The notes: a model not told the origin generated them from the sequence alone. Shown: positions 1-8,802, counted from the first letter of the stretch. The stretch is DNA of 20,867 nt from Candidatus Atribacteria bacterium (GCA_003561145.1 PWXL01000261.1:1-20867), one strand, 5' to 3'. A program made the numbers and translations.

Positions 1-640
1 AGCCGGTGTAGAAGGAGCAACCGGACAAAACCGCACCGAGTCCCACAGCATCATTCCCGTTTAACAAAATATTCTCATTATCGCTTTCTTTCTGTATATC
101 CTTGAGAACTGGGGAATGCCTGTTATCAGTAAGTGCATCTTTCCCAGACCGCAATGCCGAAATATTTCCTTCGACTACTTCGTTCCCCTTCTTTTCGAAG
201 TATTTTTTTATCAGCTTTTCCATCTCCGTAAGCTCTAACCCGAGCAGGCCCAATACGGACCCTACTGCCACCATATTAGCGTACAACTGGTTTCCCAAAT
301 CCCGGGCAATTTTTTTGAAGTCCACCTGAATGACAGTGGCTGGAAAATCTCTTTCTTCCTGAATCGAACCCAGAACAAAACCATCCTGAACCTCCGATGC
401 ATGCAGTGTATATGTTTCCTCATTCAGGCACACCAGGAGATCCACGCGTTCACTCATGGCGGAAAGAGGCCGATCGGCTATGCGTATTTGGGTGAATGTA
501 TGACCGCCCCTGATACGGGATTGATAGTCCTTGGTGGCAAAAACGGAATAGCCGTGACGCAAAAAAACTTTGGAGAGACTGTCGGCAACAGTTTGAACAC
601 CTTGGCCGGCTGCACCCCCAATTTTCAAGCTGTAATCCAC
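1..640 (-). CDS. 2-oxoacid:ferredoxin oxidoreductase, fused gamma-alpha subunit (5' part, cut by window edge)
   Basis: Only the first 213 codons are present; the gene runs off the left edge. Enzymes of this family oxidatively decarboxylate a 2-oxoacid such as 2-oxoglutarate to its acyl-CoA and reduce ferredoxin, in the cytoplasm. Residues 1-180 read as the gamma domain: GGAAGQGVQT near the start, then DYQSRIRGGHTFTQIRI, both typical of the family. After a charged, poorly conserved linker (about 180-195) the alpha domain opens with GNDAVGLGAVLSGCSFYTG, where the pyrimidine end of thiamine diphosphate is normally approached. The GTG start at 640 is preceded by GAAGGGGG with 9 nt spacing; a second in-frame GTG at 649 touches that site and is less likely. 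The thiamine-binding beta subunit is usually next downstream, beyond the window. Substrate specificity cannot be read from this fragment. Confidence 0.88.
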   Translation of the reverse strand, partial: MDYSLKIGGAAGQGVQTVADSLSKVFLRHGYSVFATKDYQSRIRGGHTFTQIRIADRPLSAMSERVDLLVCLNEETYTLHASEVQDGFVLGSIQEERDFPATVIQVDFKKIARDLGNQLYANMVAVGSVLGLLGLELTEMEKLIKKYFEKKGNEVVEGNISALRSGKDALTDNRHSPVLKDIQKESDNENILLNGNDAVGLGAVLSGCSFYTG

Positions 641-753
641 TGTGTACACCCCCTTCTATGGTAATGAGTGGAGCAATGGAGCGTGTAAAAACTTGACTCA
701 CTGTTCTTTACGGGTACCGATAACATTCGAGAGAGGAATTCCAAAAAACCATT

Positions 754-1446
754 TTACCCCTTCAGAGGAGCCAGGAACTCGGGCCACTCCTGGTAGAGGT
801 ACCCTTCCCGGTCAGAAAGTTCTTGCCACTGTATCTCTTCATCAACTATCTCAAAAAGCCGGTATACTGTCTCACCTTCAATAATATGGGCTACCGGGAG
901 CCCGGGAAGACTGAAAAGATCTTTCCAAAAAGCTGTCCCCAATTCATCTTGGGCGCGGGGCCCCAATATCCCGCCCAAGATCTCGCCCAAGCTGGGTTGA
1001 ACGCCGCGATTCCACACCACTCCTGTAGGGGTATCACCGACTTTCAGTCGAACACTTTCTCCAAAAGGCGGGAGGTGCACAGGTTCAGGTTCTCCATAAA
1101 ATGCTACATCTTCCTGCCACCACCAATCATCCTGTACACTCAGAATCTGAGAGAGTACCAGGAGAAAACCAGTTGCCATCAAAACTTCATCCTGGCCTTC
1201 GGTGTAACTCCGATTCAGATCATCGATCAATACCACCTCATGAGAGTCGATATCTGCAAAAACCCGGAAAGCCCGTTCCCCCTCATACTGCATCGTTATG
1301 CCAATTTTTTCCTCTTCTTGAACGAGAGAAAAAGGAAGTGACTCCCCCTCCCAGAGTACTTCTCCTTCCAAGATAATCCCGTAAGCAGAATGAATACCGA
1401 GAAGAATCACCAGGAAAGCCGCCGCTGTTACGAAGTACTTCCGCAT
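754..1446 (-). CDS. secreted protein of unknown function
   Basis: I do not recognise this 230-residue protein. Residues 1-23 are a clear signal peptide: MRKYF, a hydrophobic run (VTAAAFLVILLGI), then HSAYG as a plausible signal peptidase I site. There is no lipobox cysteine. The mature part, about 207 residues, is acidic and rich in short alternating segments such as ILEGEVLWEGE and VVLIDDLNRSYTE, suggesting a beta-rich extracytoplasmic domain. A WWW run lies near the middle and the C-terminus is tryptophan and glutamate rich. There are no cysteines in the mature part and no catalytic motif I can name. The ATG is preceded by GGAGGG with 7 nt spacing, a strong ribosome site. It lies 94 bp after mscS and 113 bp before the oxidoreductase gene, so it may share a transcript with either, but the context does not reveal a role. 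Confidence 0.8.
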   Translation of the reverse strand: MRKYFVTAAAFLVILLGIHSAYGIILEGEVLWEGESLPFSLVQEEEKIGITMQYEGERAFRVFADIDSHEVVLIDDLNRSYTEGQDEVLMATGFLLVLSQILSVQDDWWWQEDVAFYGEPEPVHLPPFGESVRLKVGDTPTGVVWNRGVQPSLGEILGGILGPRAQDELGTAFWKDLFSLPGLPVAHIIEGETVYRLFEIVDEEIQWQELSDREGYLYQEWPEFLAPLKG

Positions 1447-1540
1447 GATTCAACCCTCCCCCCACAAGGCTTTTTTCTATGTGTGTTTCTTGACACCAAG
1501 CGGAATAGTGCGCCCCGTGTTTTCTTGCTTTGGCAAGTAT

Positions 1541-2377
1541 TCAGGAAGCTTCGGACTTTACATACACAACGTGTTTCTGATAAGGAATTTCTATAGCGTT
1601 CTCATCAAACGTTTTCTTGATAAAATACAGCATATCGCGCTCCACTCCCCAGTGCTCTAAGGGAGCAACCTGAAAAACCACACGTAATATCACAGATGAA
1701 TCATCAAGCCGGGCGATGCGGTGAATGCCCACGAAATCCATAACCTTTTCCTTGTTGTCTTCTTTATATTTTTCCGCTAACTGCCGCAATACCTCAATAG
1801 CGCGGTCAACATCAACTTCATAAGCCACACCGACTTCAATGATAGCTCTCGTAAACCCGCGGTTAAAGTTGGCAATACGGCTTATCTCTCCATTAGGAAT
1901 CGTTATGAGAGCACCGGAAAAGGGGCGGATATGCGTCACGCGCAAGCCAACATCCTCTACCCTGCCGGTAATATCTCCGACTTGAATGATATCTCCAACT
2001 GAAACCGAATCTTCAAAAAGCAGGAACATGCCGGTGAGGATATCTCGTACCAGGGTCTGGGCTCCAAAGCCCAGAGCGACACCCACTACGCCGGCGCCGG
2101 CCAACAATGCTGTGGCGTCCACCCCTACTTCGCGCAATACGGCAATAAGAGCGAAAAATGCCACCGCGTATTTAATGACGCTGCTGGTGAGAGGAATAGC
2201 CGTTCGGATGCGGCGCTGGACTTCTAATGATGTCTTGGAGCGAAACCGGATCTTAATCATCCGTTTCACAACAAAAGTACTTACCCAAACCACCACTATT
2301 GATCCAGCAAGAATGAGCGCAACATTGATTGCACGCCGCAGAATATCAATATACAAGGGTACACCGCTAGGTTCCAT
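1541..2377 (-). CDS. mscS: MscS-family small-conductance mechanosensitive channel
   Basis: This 278-residue inner-membrane protein should open under membrane tension to release solutes during hypo-osmotic shock. Segments around residues 16-38 and 62-82 look like TM1 and TM2. The pore helix at about 88-115 carries the Gly/Ala-rich MscS signature (ALLAGAGVVGVALGFGAQ). It is followed by the beta domain (FEDSVSVGDIIQVGDITGRV, then PNGEISRIANFNRG at about 161-174) and an alpha/beta cytoplasmic domain. Length fits short YggB/YkuT-type members. Its ATG lies inside the end of carB, with an 11 bp overlap (ATGGAACCTAG), and GGGGAG sits about 10 nt upstream inside carB. This suggests translational coupling to carbamoyl phosphate synthase, an unusual partner. 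The C-terminus ends shortly after the vestibule domain, with no extra domain. Confidence 0.94.
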   Translation of the reverse strand: MEPSGVPLYIDILRRAINVALILAGSIVVVWVSTFVVKRMIKIRFRSKTSLEVQRRIRTAIPLTSSVIKYAVAFFALIAVLREVGVDATALLAGAGVVGVALGFGAQTLVRDILTGMFLLFEDSVSVGDIIQVGDITGRVEDVGLRVTHIRPFSGALITIPNGEISRIANFNRGFTRAIIEVGVAYEVDVDRAIEVLRQLAEKYKEDNKEKVMDFVGIHRIARLDDSSVILRVVFQVAPLEHWGVERDMLYFIKKTFDENAIEIPYQKHVVYVKSEAS

Positions 2378-5300
2378 GGGTTATTGACTCCCCTTTCAAA
2401 TGAATATCCAACCCCTGGGTGTGGAAAACCTCCTCGTGATATTCCTGCAAAGACCTGACAGATACATCTTCTTTCAGTAAACGCTCAATAGCATGAACTG
2501 CAGCCTCCGCCCCGGCCAGGGTCGTCACACAAAAAACGGCCCGGTTCAACGCCTCTTTGCGAATATAGCTTGATTCCGCTTGAGCACGCCCACCCGAAGG
2601 GGTATTGATAATCAAAGCAATGTCCCTATTTTTTATTAAGTCTACCACATTGGGTCTGCCTTCTCCAAGCTTATTGACAATCTGCACCTGGATGCCATTG
2701 TTTGTCAATACCTTTCCCGTACCGCGGGTTGTCATCAGTTGAAATCCCATATCAGAGAGCTTTTTCGCCAGAAAAATAATTCCTCGTTTATCACTGTTTT
2801 TCACACTAATAAATACTTTCCCACTGCAGGGAAGGCGGTATTGTCCGCTGATCTGAGATTTGGCGAATGCCATTCCAAAATCCAAGTCTATACCCATAAC
2901 TTCACCGGTAGAACGCATCTCGGGTCCCAGCACAGGGTCAACAGTTGGAAAACGGTTAAAAGGAAAAACAGCCTCTTTCACAGAAAAGTACCGCAGATCG
3001 ACTTCTCTGGTGAGGCCGATATCTGAGAGCTTTCTCCCTACCATTACCTGGGAGGCAAGCCTGGCGAAAGGAATACCTGTAACTTTGCTCACAAAAGGAA
3101 TGGTTCGGGAAGCCCGAGGATTCACTTCAAGAACGAAAATCTCATCGTCTTTGACGGCGAACTGTACGTTCATCAAACCCACAACACCTATTTCTTTCGC
3201 CAGTGCCCGGGTGTCACGGCGGATAATATCGACAATTTCATCACTCAAAGAAAAAGGAGGCAGCACACACGCACTGTCGCCGGAATGTACTCCCGCTTCT
3301 TCGATATGTTCCATCACTCCGGCGATAACGGTAATATCCCCATCACTTATGGCATCAACATCAACTTCAATAGCATCTTCGAGGAACTTATCGATAAGCA
3401 CCGGATGACCTGAAGAAATTTGTACTGCTTCATGCATGAACGACAGCAATTCGCTTTCATCATAGACAATCTTCATAGCTCTCCCTCCCAAAACGTAGGA
3501 GGGTCTGACCATTACCGGATAGCCCACTTCATTTGCCACTTCACGAGCCTCATGGAAGGAAAACGCGATGCCGTTTTTCGGTTTTCGCATATGTAAAGTG
3601 CGCACGAGTTCTGTAAAGCGATCCCGGTCTTCGCTGAGATCTATGCTTTCAGGGGTTGTGCCCAGAACCTTCACTCCTGCACTTTCCAGGTCCCGAGCCA
3701 GATTCAGCGGGGTTTGTCCTCCCAGCTGGAGAATGATTCCCTCAGGCTTTTCCCGCTCAACGACATTCAAGACATCTTCCAGGTATACGGGTTCGAAGTA
3801 GAGTTTGTCGGACGTGTCATAGTCTGTGCTCACCGTCTCCGGATTACTGTTTATCATGATGGTTTCGTATCCCAGATCACGCAAACCCCAGGTAGCATGC
3901 ACACAACAATAATCAAATTCAATGCCCTGGCCGATCCTGTTGGGACCGGCTCCCAGGATGACTACCTTTTTTTTCGCGGACGGTTCCGCCTCACATTCGC
4001 TTTCATAAGTTGAATAAAAATAGGGAGTTTCCGCAGCAAATTCGGCCGCACACGTATCGACCTGCTTATAAACGCTTATAACTCCTTTATTCTTTCTAAG
4101 GGCCCGCACCTCGTTTTCTGGTATATCCCAGAATCCCGCGAGTTGCCGGTCGGAAAATCCAAATTCCTTCATTCTTTTCAAGTCCCCTGCAGGGAGAGAG
4201 AAAGGGGCATCTATCGCACGGGCACGTTCTTCCATGGTCAGGATCTCAGCTATCTGTGCTATGAACCAGGGGTCGATTCCTGTCATCTCCGCAATATCAG
4301 CTATGGTCATGCCTACCCGGAGAGCCGGCTGCAGATACAATATCCGTTCCGGATGAGAGCGGATGAGATGATCATGAATCATTTCAACTTTCTTCTCTGT
4401 AGAAAGATCATGCAGCTCTTGTACTTCTTCCAAGCCGCTCTTTCCGATTTCGAGTGAACGCAAGCCCTTCTGAAGGGCTTCTTTAAAGTTGCGGCCAATG
4501 GCCATTGTCTCTCCCACGCTTTTCATTGAAATCCCAAGCAAAGGCTCTGTTTCCGGAAATTTTTCAAAAGTAAACCGGGGAAGCTTTACCACGCAGTAAT
4601 CCAGTACAGGCTCGAAACAGGCCGGTGTTTTTGAGGTAATATCGTTGGGGATTTCCTCCAGTGTATAGCCTACGGCAAGCTTGGCGGCGATCTTGGCGAT
4701 GGGAAAGCCCGTGGCCTTGGAAGCAAGGGCGGAGGAACGGGAAACGCGGGGATTCATTTCAATGATGACCATCTTTCCGGTGTGCGGATGAACCGCAAAT
4801 TGGATATTACATCCTCCGGTATCTACGCCGATTTCCCGGATAGCAACAATGGAAAGATCCCGCATCTTCTGGTATTCCACCTGGCTGAGCGTTTGTACGG
4901 GAGCTACGGTAATACTGTCACCGGTATGGATTCCCATGGGATCCATGTTTTCGATAGAACATATAATGACCACGTTATCAGCCCTATCCCGCATTACCTC
5001 AAGCTCGAATTCTTTCCATCCTATTACCGATTCCTCGATTAATATCTCGTTGATAATGCTGCTATCCAATGCATGCTGTGCAAGTTCTTCAAACTCTTCA
5101 ATGTTATACGCGATGCTCCCTCCCGTTCCGCCAAGGGTAAAGCTCGAACGTATGACCAGTGGAAAACCGATACGGCGTGCTACCTCCAACGCTTCATGTA
5201 ATGAGTACGCACGGTCACTTGATGGAACTTCTATACCGACTCTTTGCATGGATTCCTTGAAAAGTTCCCGGTCTTCGGCTTTTTTTATGGCCTGGGTCGA

Positions 5301-5654
5301 AGCTCCCAGTACTTTTATCCCGTATTTCTTCAGAATCCCGCTTTCATCAAGCTGAATTGTCAAGTTGAGTGCTGTTTGCCCGCCCAAGGTGGGCAAAAGA
5401 GCATCCGGTCTTTCTCTTTGAATAATTTTCTCTACAACCTCAGGAATCAAAGGTTCAACATACGTTCGGTCAGCCATGTCAGGATCCGTCATGATAGTGG
5501 CGGGATTGTTATTCACCAGCACCACCTGATAACCCTCACTCTTTAAAGCCTTACATCCCTGAGCTCCCGAATAATCGAACTCACAGGCTTGTCCAATAAT
5601 GATAGGTCCTGAACCAATGATAAGGATCCTCTGTATATCATCCCTTTTTGGCAC
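2367..5654 (-). CDS. carB: carbamoyl phosphate synthase, large (synthetase) subunit
   Basis: CarB uses ammonia delivered by CarA, bicarbonate and two ATP to make carbamoyl phosphate for pyrimidine and arginine synthesis in the cytoplasm. The 1095-residue length matches the family (about 1070). The two homologous synthetase halves are visible: one opens with ILIIGSGPIIIGQACEFDYSG, the other with VVILGAGPNRIGQGIEFDYC. Each carries a Gly-rich ATP-grasp loop (SSFTLGGTGG and PSYVLGGRAM) and a metal-binding EMNPRVSRSSALASKATG or EVNPRASRTIPFVSKVTG motif. The last 130 or so residues are the MGS-type allosteric domain (NSDKRGIIFLAKKLSDMGF, then INTPSGG), where nucleotide or ornithine effectors usually bind. 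The start is GTG, 6 nt after GGAGG, inside the end of carA (17 bp overlap). mscS overlaps its 3' end. No frameshift or missing motif is seen. Confidence 0.98.
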   Translation of the reverse strand: MPKRDDIQRILIIGSGPIIIGQACEFDYSGAQGCKALKSEGYQVVLVNNNPATIMTDPDMADRTYVEPLIPEVVEKIIQRERPDALLPTLGGQTALNLTIQLDESGILKKYGIKVLGASTQAIKKAEDRELFKESMQRVGIEVPSSDRAYSLHEALEVARRIGFPLVIRSSFTLGGTGGSIAYNIEEFEELAQHALDSSIINEILIEESVIGWKEFELEVMRDRADNVVIICSIENMDPMGIHTGDSITVAPVQTLSQVEYQKMRDLSIVAIREIGVDTGGCNIQFAVHPHTGKMVIIEMNPRVSRSSALASKATGFPIAKIAAKLAVGYTLEEIPNDITSKTPACFEPVLDYCVVKLPRFTFEKFPETEPLLGISMKSVGETMAIGRNFKEALQKGLRSLEIGKSGLEEVQELHDLSTEKKVEMIHDHLIRSHPERILYLQPALRVGMTIADIAEMTGIDPWFIAQIAEILTMEERARAIDAPFSLPAGDLKRMKEFGFSDRQLAGFWDIPENEVRALRKNKGVISVYKQVDTCAAEFAAETPYFYSTYESECEAEPSAKKKVVILGAGPNRIGQGIEFDYCCVHATWGLRDLGYETIMINSNPETVSTDYDTSDKLYFEPVYLEDVLNVVEREKPEGIILQLGGQTPLNLARDLESAGVKVLGTTPESIDLSEDRDRFTELVRTLHMRKPKNGIAFSFHEAREVANEVGYPVMVRPSYVLGGRAMKIVYDESELLSFMHEAVQISSGHPVLIDKFLEDAIEVDVDAISDGDITVIAGVMEHIEEAGVHSGDSACVLPPFSLSDEIVDIIRRDTRALAKEIGVVGLMNVQFAVKDDEIFVLEVNPRASRTIPFVSKVTGIPFARLASQVMVGRKLSDIGLTREVDLRYFSVKEAVFPFNRFPTVDPVLGPEMRSTGEVMGIDLDFGMAFAKSQISGQYRLPCSGKVFISVKNSDKRGIIFLAKKLSDMGFQLMTTRGTGKVLTNNGIQVQIVNKLGEGRPNVVDLIKNRDIALIINTPSGGRAQAESSYIRKEALNRAVFCVTTLAGAEAAVHAIERLLKEDVSVRSLQEYHEEVFHTQGLDIHLKGESITHGT

Positions 5655-6729
5655 GGTTGGCCTCCACCATGGTTATGAATTGATCAAAAATATAGGTCGT
5701 GTCATTGGGACCAGGTCCGGCTTCCGGATGGAATTGTACGGAAAAAACCGGGAGATTGTGATGACGCAATCCCTCGATCGTCTGGTCATTGAGGTTGATA
5801 TATGTTACTTCCACATCATCGTGAGGCAATGTTTTCGCGTCAATCGTAAAGCCATGATTTTGTGACGTTATCGAGATTCTACCGGTTGTCAGGTTTTTAA
5901 CCGGATGATTGCCACCGTGATGGCCGAATTTGAGTTTGTACGTGTTTCCTCCCAACGCCTGGCCCACCACCTGATGTCCAAGGCAAATCCCGAACACCGG
6001 TACCCTGCCTATCGCTTTCTTGGCCGTTTCCACAACGTAGGGTAAAGCTGCCGGATCTCCAGGGCCGTTGGAAAAAAGAATGCCATCGGGTTTCTCTGAT
6101 AAAACCCTCTCAGCATTCCAGGTGCATGGATATACCTTGACCCGGCACCTTCTTGTGGCAAGGTGGCGCAGAATATTCCATTTCACCCCGCAATCTATAA
6201 CCGCTATGAGGGTATGCCCTATTTCTTGCCACCAATAGGGCTGAGAAACTGTAACTTCTCCAGCCAGGTCCCTGCCTTCCATAAGAGGTGAAGAACAGGC
6301 CTTCTCCACCAGTGAACGTGGATTAAGATCACTTGTTGATATCACACCCCGCATTGATCCTTTTTCACGGATATGCCTGGTTAAAGCGCGTGTATCTACC
6401 CTCTCCAGGCCAAGTATGTTATATGAGCTGAGATAATCATCAAGTGTACCCTCGGCCCTCCAGTTACTTGAGAGCGTACTTTTTTCCCGAACAATAAATC
6501 CGGATAGCCTTGGAATATCGGATTCTATATCGTGAGGATTCACACCATAATTGCCAATAAGAGGATAGGTCATAGTAACAATCTGACCGTGGTAAGAAGG
6601 GTCGGTGAGGATTTCCTGGTAACCGGCCATACTGGTGTTAAACACAACTTCGCCACAGGCTTCTCCGGGAGAGCCAAATGCATAGCCGGGAAACACTCTT
6701 CCATCTTCAAGTGCAAGCAGTGCTTTCAT
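5638..6729 (-). CDS. carA: carbamoyl phosphate synthase, small (glutaminase) subunit
   Basis: CarA hydrolyses glutamine and channels ammonia to CarB. The 363-residue protein has the N-terminal CPSase domain (EDGRVFPGYAFGSPGEACGE, then GYQEILTDPSYHGQIVTMTYPLIGNYG in two adjoining stretches) and a C-terminal class I glutamine amidotransferase domain from about residue 172. The catalytic triad is intact: Cys249 in FGICLGHQ, with His334 and Glu336 in QFHPEA. The oxyanion-loop motif NGPGDP is at 221-226. The ATG has a modest AAGGGTG site about 9 nt upstream. The gene lies 79 bp after the radical SAM gene and overlaps carB by 17 bp. I see no PyrR-type attenuator in the short upstream gap, so regulation is not apparent from the sequence. 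Confidence 0.98.
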   Translation of the reverse strand: MKALLALEDGRVFPGYAFGSPGEACGEVVFNTSMAGYQEILTDPSYHGQIVTMTYPLIGNYGVNPHDIESDIPRLSGFIVREKSTLSSNWRAEGTLDDYLSSYNILGLERVDTRALTRHIREKGSMRGVISTSDLNPRSLVEKACSSPLMEGRDLAGEVTVSQPYWWQEIGHTLIAVIDCGVKWNILRHLATRRCRVKVYPCTWNAERVLSEKPDGILFSNGPGDPAALPYVVETAKKAIGRVPVFGICLGHQVVGQALGGNTYKLKFGHHGGNHPVKNLTTGRISITSQNHGFTIDAKTLPHDDVEVTYINLNDQTIEGLRHHNLPVFSVQFHPEAGPGPNDTTYIFDQFITMVEANRAKKG

Positions 6730-6808
6730 GGTTCGAACACCCTTGCACTACTCTATCACAGTTGTCAAGATTTCCCCCCTGTGAAGCCATCTGTGAAGAC
6801 TCATATAT

Positions 6809-8137
6809 TCAGGTTACCGGCCTGCCGGAGGATATCGGTGAACGGCAATCAACCATTTTCGCCGGTATGGTTTTATGTTGACGCGATACCCAGTTGTAGT
6901 ACAAACTGGAGGGAAGGAAATACGGCAAGTATTTGAGGTTGCGCGGAAGACGCTTACATATGGAAGGAAGAGTATAAAACCTGGTATATAAAAACCTGTG
7001 CCCTTCCTGCAGTTCCTCCGGAGTCATACGCGCAGGGTAAAATACGGTATGAGAAAAGTCGTAGCGTGACCAGTCATATGTAAATATCCGTTCTTCTTTT
7101 TTGAAAGTTTTATAAATCTCCGTACCCGGCAATGGGGTGAGAATGTTAAATGTGGCAAAGTCAATGCGGGCTTCCTCAATAAAGCGCAGGGTGTTTGAGA
7201 ATACTGTTTTCTCGTCCTCGTCAAAACCAAAGACAAAAGAACCGACCACCATAATACCATGACGATGGAAATTCTCCATCATCTTTTTATACTTCTCAAC
7301 AGTATTGAAACGCTTGTGCATGCTGGCCAGATTCTTTTCATTAATAGATTCAAAACCCACGAAAAGGCTGATACAGCCACTTTGCTGTGCCAGCTTGAGA
7401 AGTTCTTCATCTTCGGCCATTTTTACCGTTCCCTGACTCGCCCATCTCTTTTTTAAAGGAGCCAGTGCACGGAAAAGTTCTTTCGAATACCGGGGGTTGC
7501 CCACGATATTGTCATCCAAAAAACCGATAAAACGGCGTTGCGAGAGATTCACTTCCCGAACCACATCTTCAACCGGTCGATGCCGGTATCTCCTGCCGTT
7601 GAAGCTCGATACCGAGCAGAAGCCGCAGTTGTGGGGACATCCTCGAGTAGTCTGATACACGTGCTTCAAGAGATAGCGGTCCTTGAGGAGGTCATGCCGG
7701 GGAGCAGGCATATCGGTGAGACAGGGATATTCCTTGTTGCGGTACACCTTCTGCAAGTTACCCCCTTGGGCATCCTCCACTACATGTTGCCATAGCTCCT
7801 CGGCTTCACCAATAACTACTGCATCAGCGTGCTGAAGAGACTCTTCAACCATCGCACTGGGATGTATTCCCCCCAGAACAACCTTCGTACCGATACTTCG
7901 AAAATGATTGGAAAGTGTATATGCTCGCGGTGCGGTACTGGTCATCACGGTAATGCCCACCAGGTCATAGCTGTCTGTAATATCAACTTGTTCTAATCGC
8001 TCATCAACAATTTTTACCTGGTGTCCAGGTGGGGTGAGTGCAGCCAGAAGAGGGAGGCTGGCTTGGGGAAAAGGAACATACCTGGGTTTTTTCTTTTTCG
8101 GTTTTCCGCTTTCAGGAGCTATTAACAGAATTTTCAA
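6809..8137 (-). CDS. B12-binding-domain radical SAM protein
   Basis: This is a radical SAM enzyme of unknown substrate in the cobalamin-dependent class. Counted from the proposed TTG start (442 residues), positions 1-125 form a Rossmann-like B12-binding-type domain (KILLIAPES, DLVGITVMTSTAPRAY, LGGIHPS, ADAVVIGEAEE). The canonical DxHxxG base-off cobalamin motif is not visible. The radical SAM core follows with RGCPHNCGFC, giving Cys167, Cys171 and Cys174 for the 4Fe-4S cluster, and later GSFVFGFDEDE and NILTPLPGT motifs. The C-terminal part (RMTPEELQEGHRFLYTRFY) resembles the tail of DUF4070-type relatives. The TTG start is chosen because AGGAGG lies exactly 6 nt upstream and the protein then begins KILLIAPES, as relatives do. 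An in-frame ATG at 8233 would add 32 residues unlike the family. It lies between the flavin reductase gene and carA. Confidence 0.9.
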   Translation of the reverse strand: MKILLIAPESGKPKKKKPRYVPFPQASLPLLAALTPPGHQVKIVDERLEQVDITDSYDLVGITVMTSTAPRAYTLSNHFRSIGTKVVLGGIHPSAMVEESLQHADAVVIGEAEELWQHVVEDAQGGNLQKVYRNKEYPCLTDMPAPRHDLLKDRYLLKHVYQTTRGCPHNCGFCSVSSFNGRRYRHRPVEDVVREVNLSQRRFIGFLDDNIVGNPRYSKELFRALAPLKKRWASQGTVKMAEDEELLKLAQQSGCISLFVGFESINEKNLASMHKRFNTVEKYKKMMENFHRHGIMVVGSFVFGFDEDEKTVFSNTLRFIEEARIDFATFNILTPLPGTEIYKTFKKEERIFTYDWSRYDFSHTVFYPARMTPEELQEGHRFLYTRFYTLPSICKRLPRNLKYLPYFLPSSLYYNWVSRQHKTIPAKMVDCRSPISSGRPVT

Positions 8138-8143
8138 GTGGTT

Positions 8144-8149
8144 CCTCCT
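8144..8149 (-). promoter_or_regulatory. ribosome binding site deciding the TTG start of the radical SAM gene
   Basis: On the minus strand this reads AGGAGG and is followed after six bases (AACCAC) by the TTG codon at 8137. No comparable site lies at suitable distance from the upstream ATG at 8233. This is a full match to the anti-Shine-Dalgarno sequence. Confidence 0.75.
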
Positions 8150-8286
8150 TTTCACCACAATATCATATCGTAGCGAGTTCTCTCCATAAGGGAGCCAAAA
8201 CCTTCCTGGCAAGAGATCTTCCTGACGACACATTCATTACAGAATACAACAGACAAAACCACAATTTGTATCATTTCCTTCCCGCA

Positions 8287-8802
8287 TTATTCACTTTGTG
8301 CCGTTATCTCGATGCGGCCGAAGTAGATTGTATGAAAGTCTCCCCGGGGATAATATTCTTCCACAAGAGATGGATGGAAACGTTTGGGGTCAACCCGTGT
8401 TTTGTGTACTACCCGGCAGAATATATTCACAGGACACTCCTGTACACCTGGAACGGACCAACCTTCGTTCTCCCACGGCGTCAGGTTCGCTTCAACAAAT
8501 TTGTCTGTATCCCTTCCGGAGAGACGGCCGCATAAGGCAATAGCATCGGATAAAGACGGTGAGGGAACCGCAATGGTAAACTCTCCATTTTCTTCAAGCA
8601 GCGTGAAGGTATGACGGGAAGGACGCACCAATACCGTAGCTATAGGTTCCCCCCAGATAACACCCATCTGCACCCATCCGATAGTCATGAGGTTCTCCCT
8701 GCTTTTGATACCCTTACTGACAAGAAAAATTCCCCCTATTTCTTCGATAGTCTGCAGGGTGAAAGAAACCACTTTTTTCCAATTCACGGTTTCACCATAC
8801 AT
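8287..8802 (-). CDS. flavin reductase-like, FMN-binding split-barrel protein
   Basis: This 171-residue protein belongs to the flavin reductase-like/FMN-binding split-barrel family. Members bind FMN and either supply reduced flavin to a partner or act as redox proteins, in the cytoplasm. Family signatures seen are NLMTIGWVQMGVIWGEPIATV with VRPSRHT just after (about residues 37-64), then FTIAVPS and CGRLSGRDTDKF (about 90-102). The middle C-terminal part, ECPVNIFCRVVHKT, is a typical strand of the barrel. The ATG is preceded by AAAGGGG at 8 nt spacing. It is the first gene of the minus-strand run, facing the HAD gene across a divergent region and 149 bp upstream of the radical SAM gene. Its partner is not identified; the neighbouring radical SAM protein needs an electron source, but a functional link is only a guess. 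Confidence 0.88.
   Translation of the reverse strand: MYGETVNWKKVVSFTLQTIEEIGGIFLVSKGIKSRENLMTIGWVQMGVIWGEPIATVLVRPSRHTFTLLEENGEFTIAVPSPSLSDAIALCGRLSGRDTDKFVEANLTPWENEGWSVPGVQECPVNIFCRVVHKTRVDPKRFHPSLVEEYYPRGDFHTIYFGRIEITAQSE

Noticed and set aside
823..1341. 172-codon plus-strand open frame opposite the secreted protein gene
   Set aside because: The minus-strand frame has a signal peptide and strong ribosome site, whereas the plus-strand translation has no coherent features.
1524..1537. Small hairpin after mscS as a terminator
   Set aside because: The stem is only 5 bp, and no T-tract follows on the minus strand.
6763..6768. Perfect TTGACA on the minus strand before carA
   Set aside because: At 16-18 bp downstream there is no TATAAT-like box (CAAGGG at 17 bp), so it is not a credible promoter.
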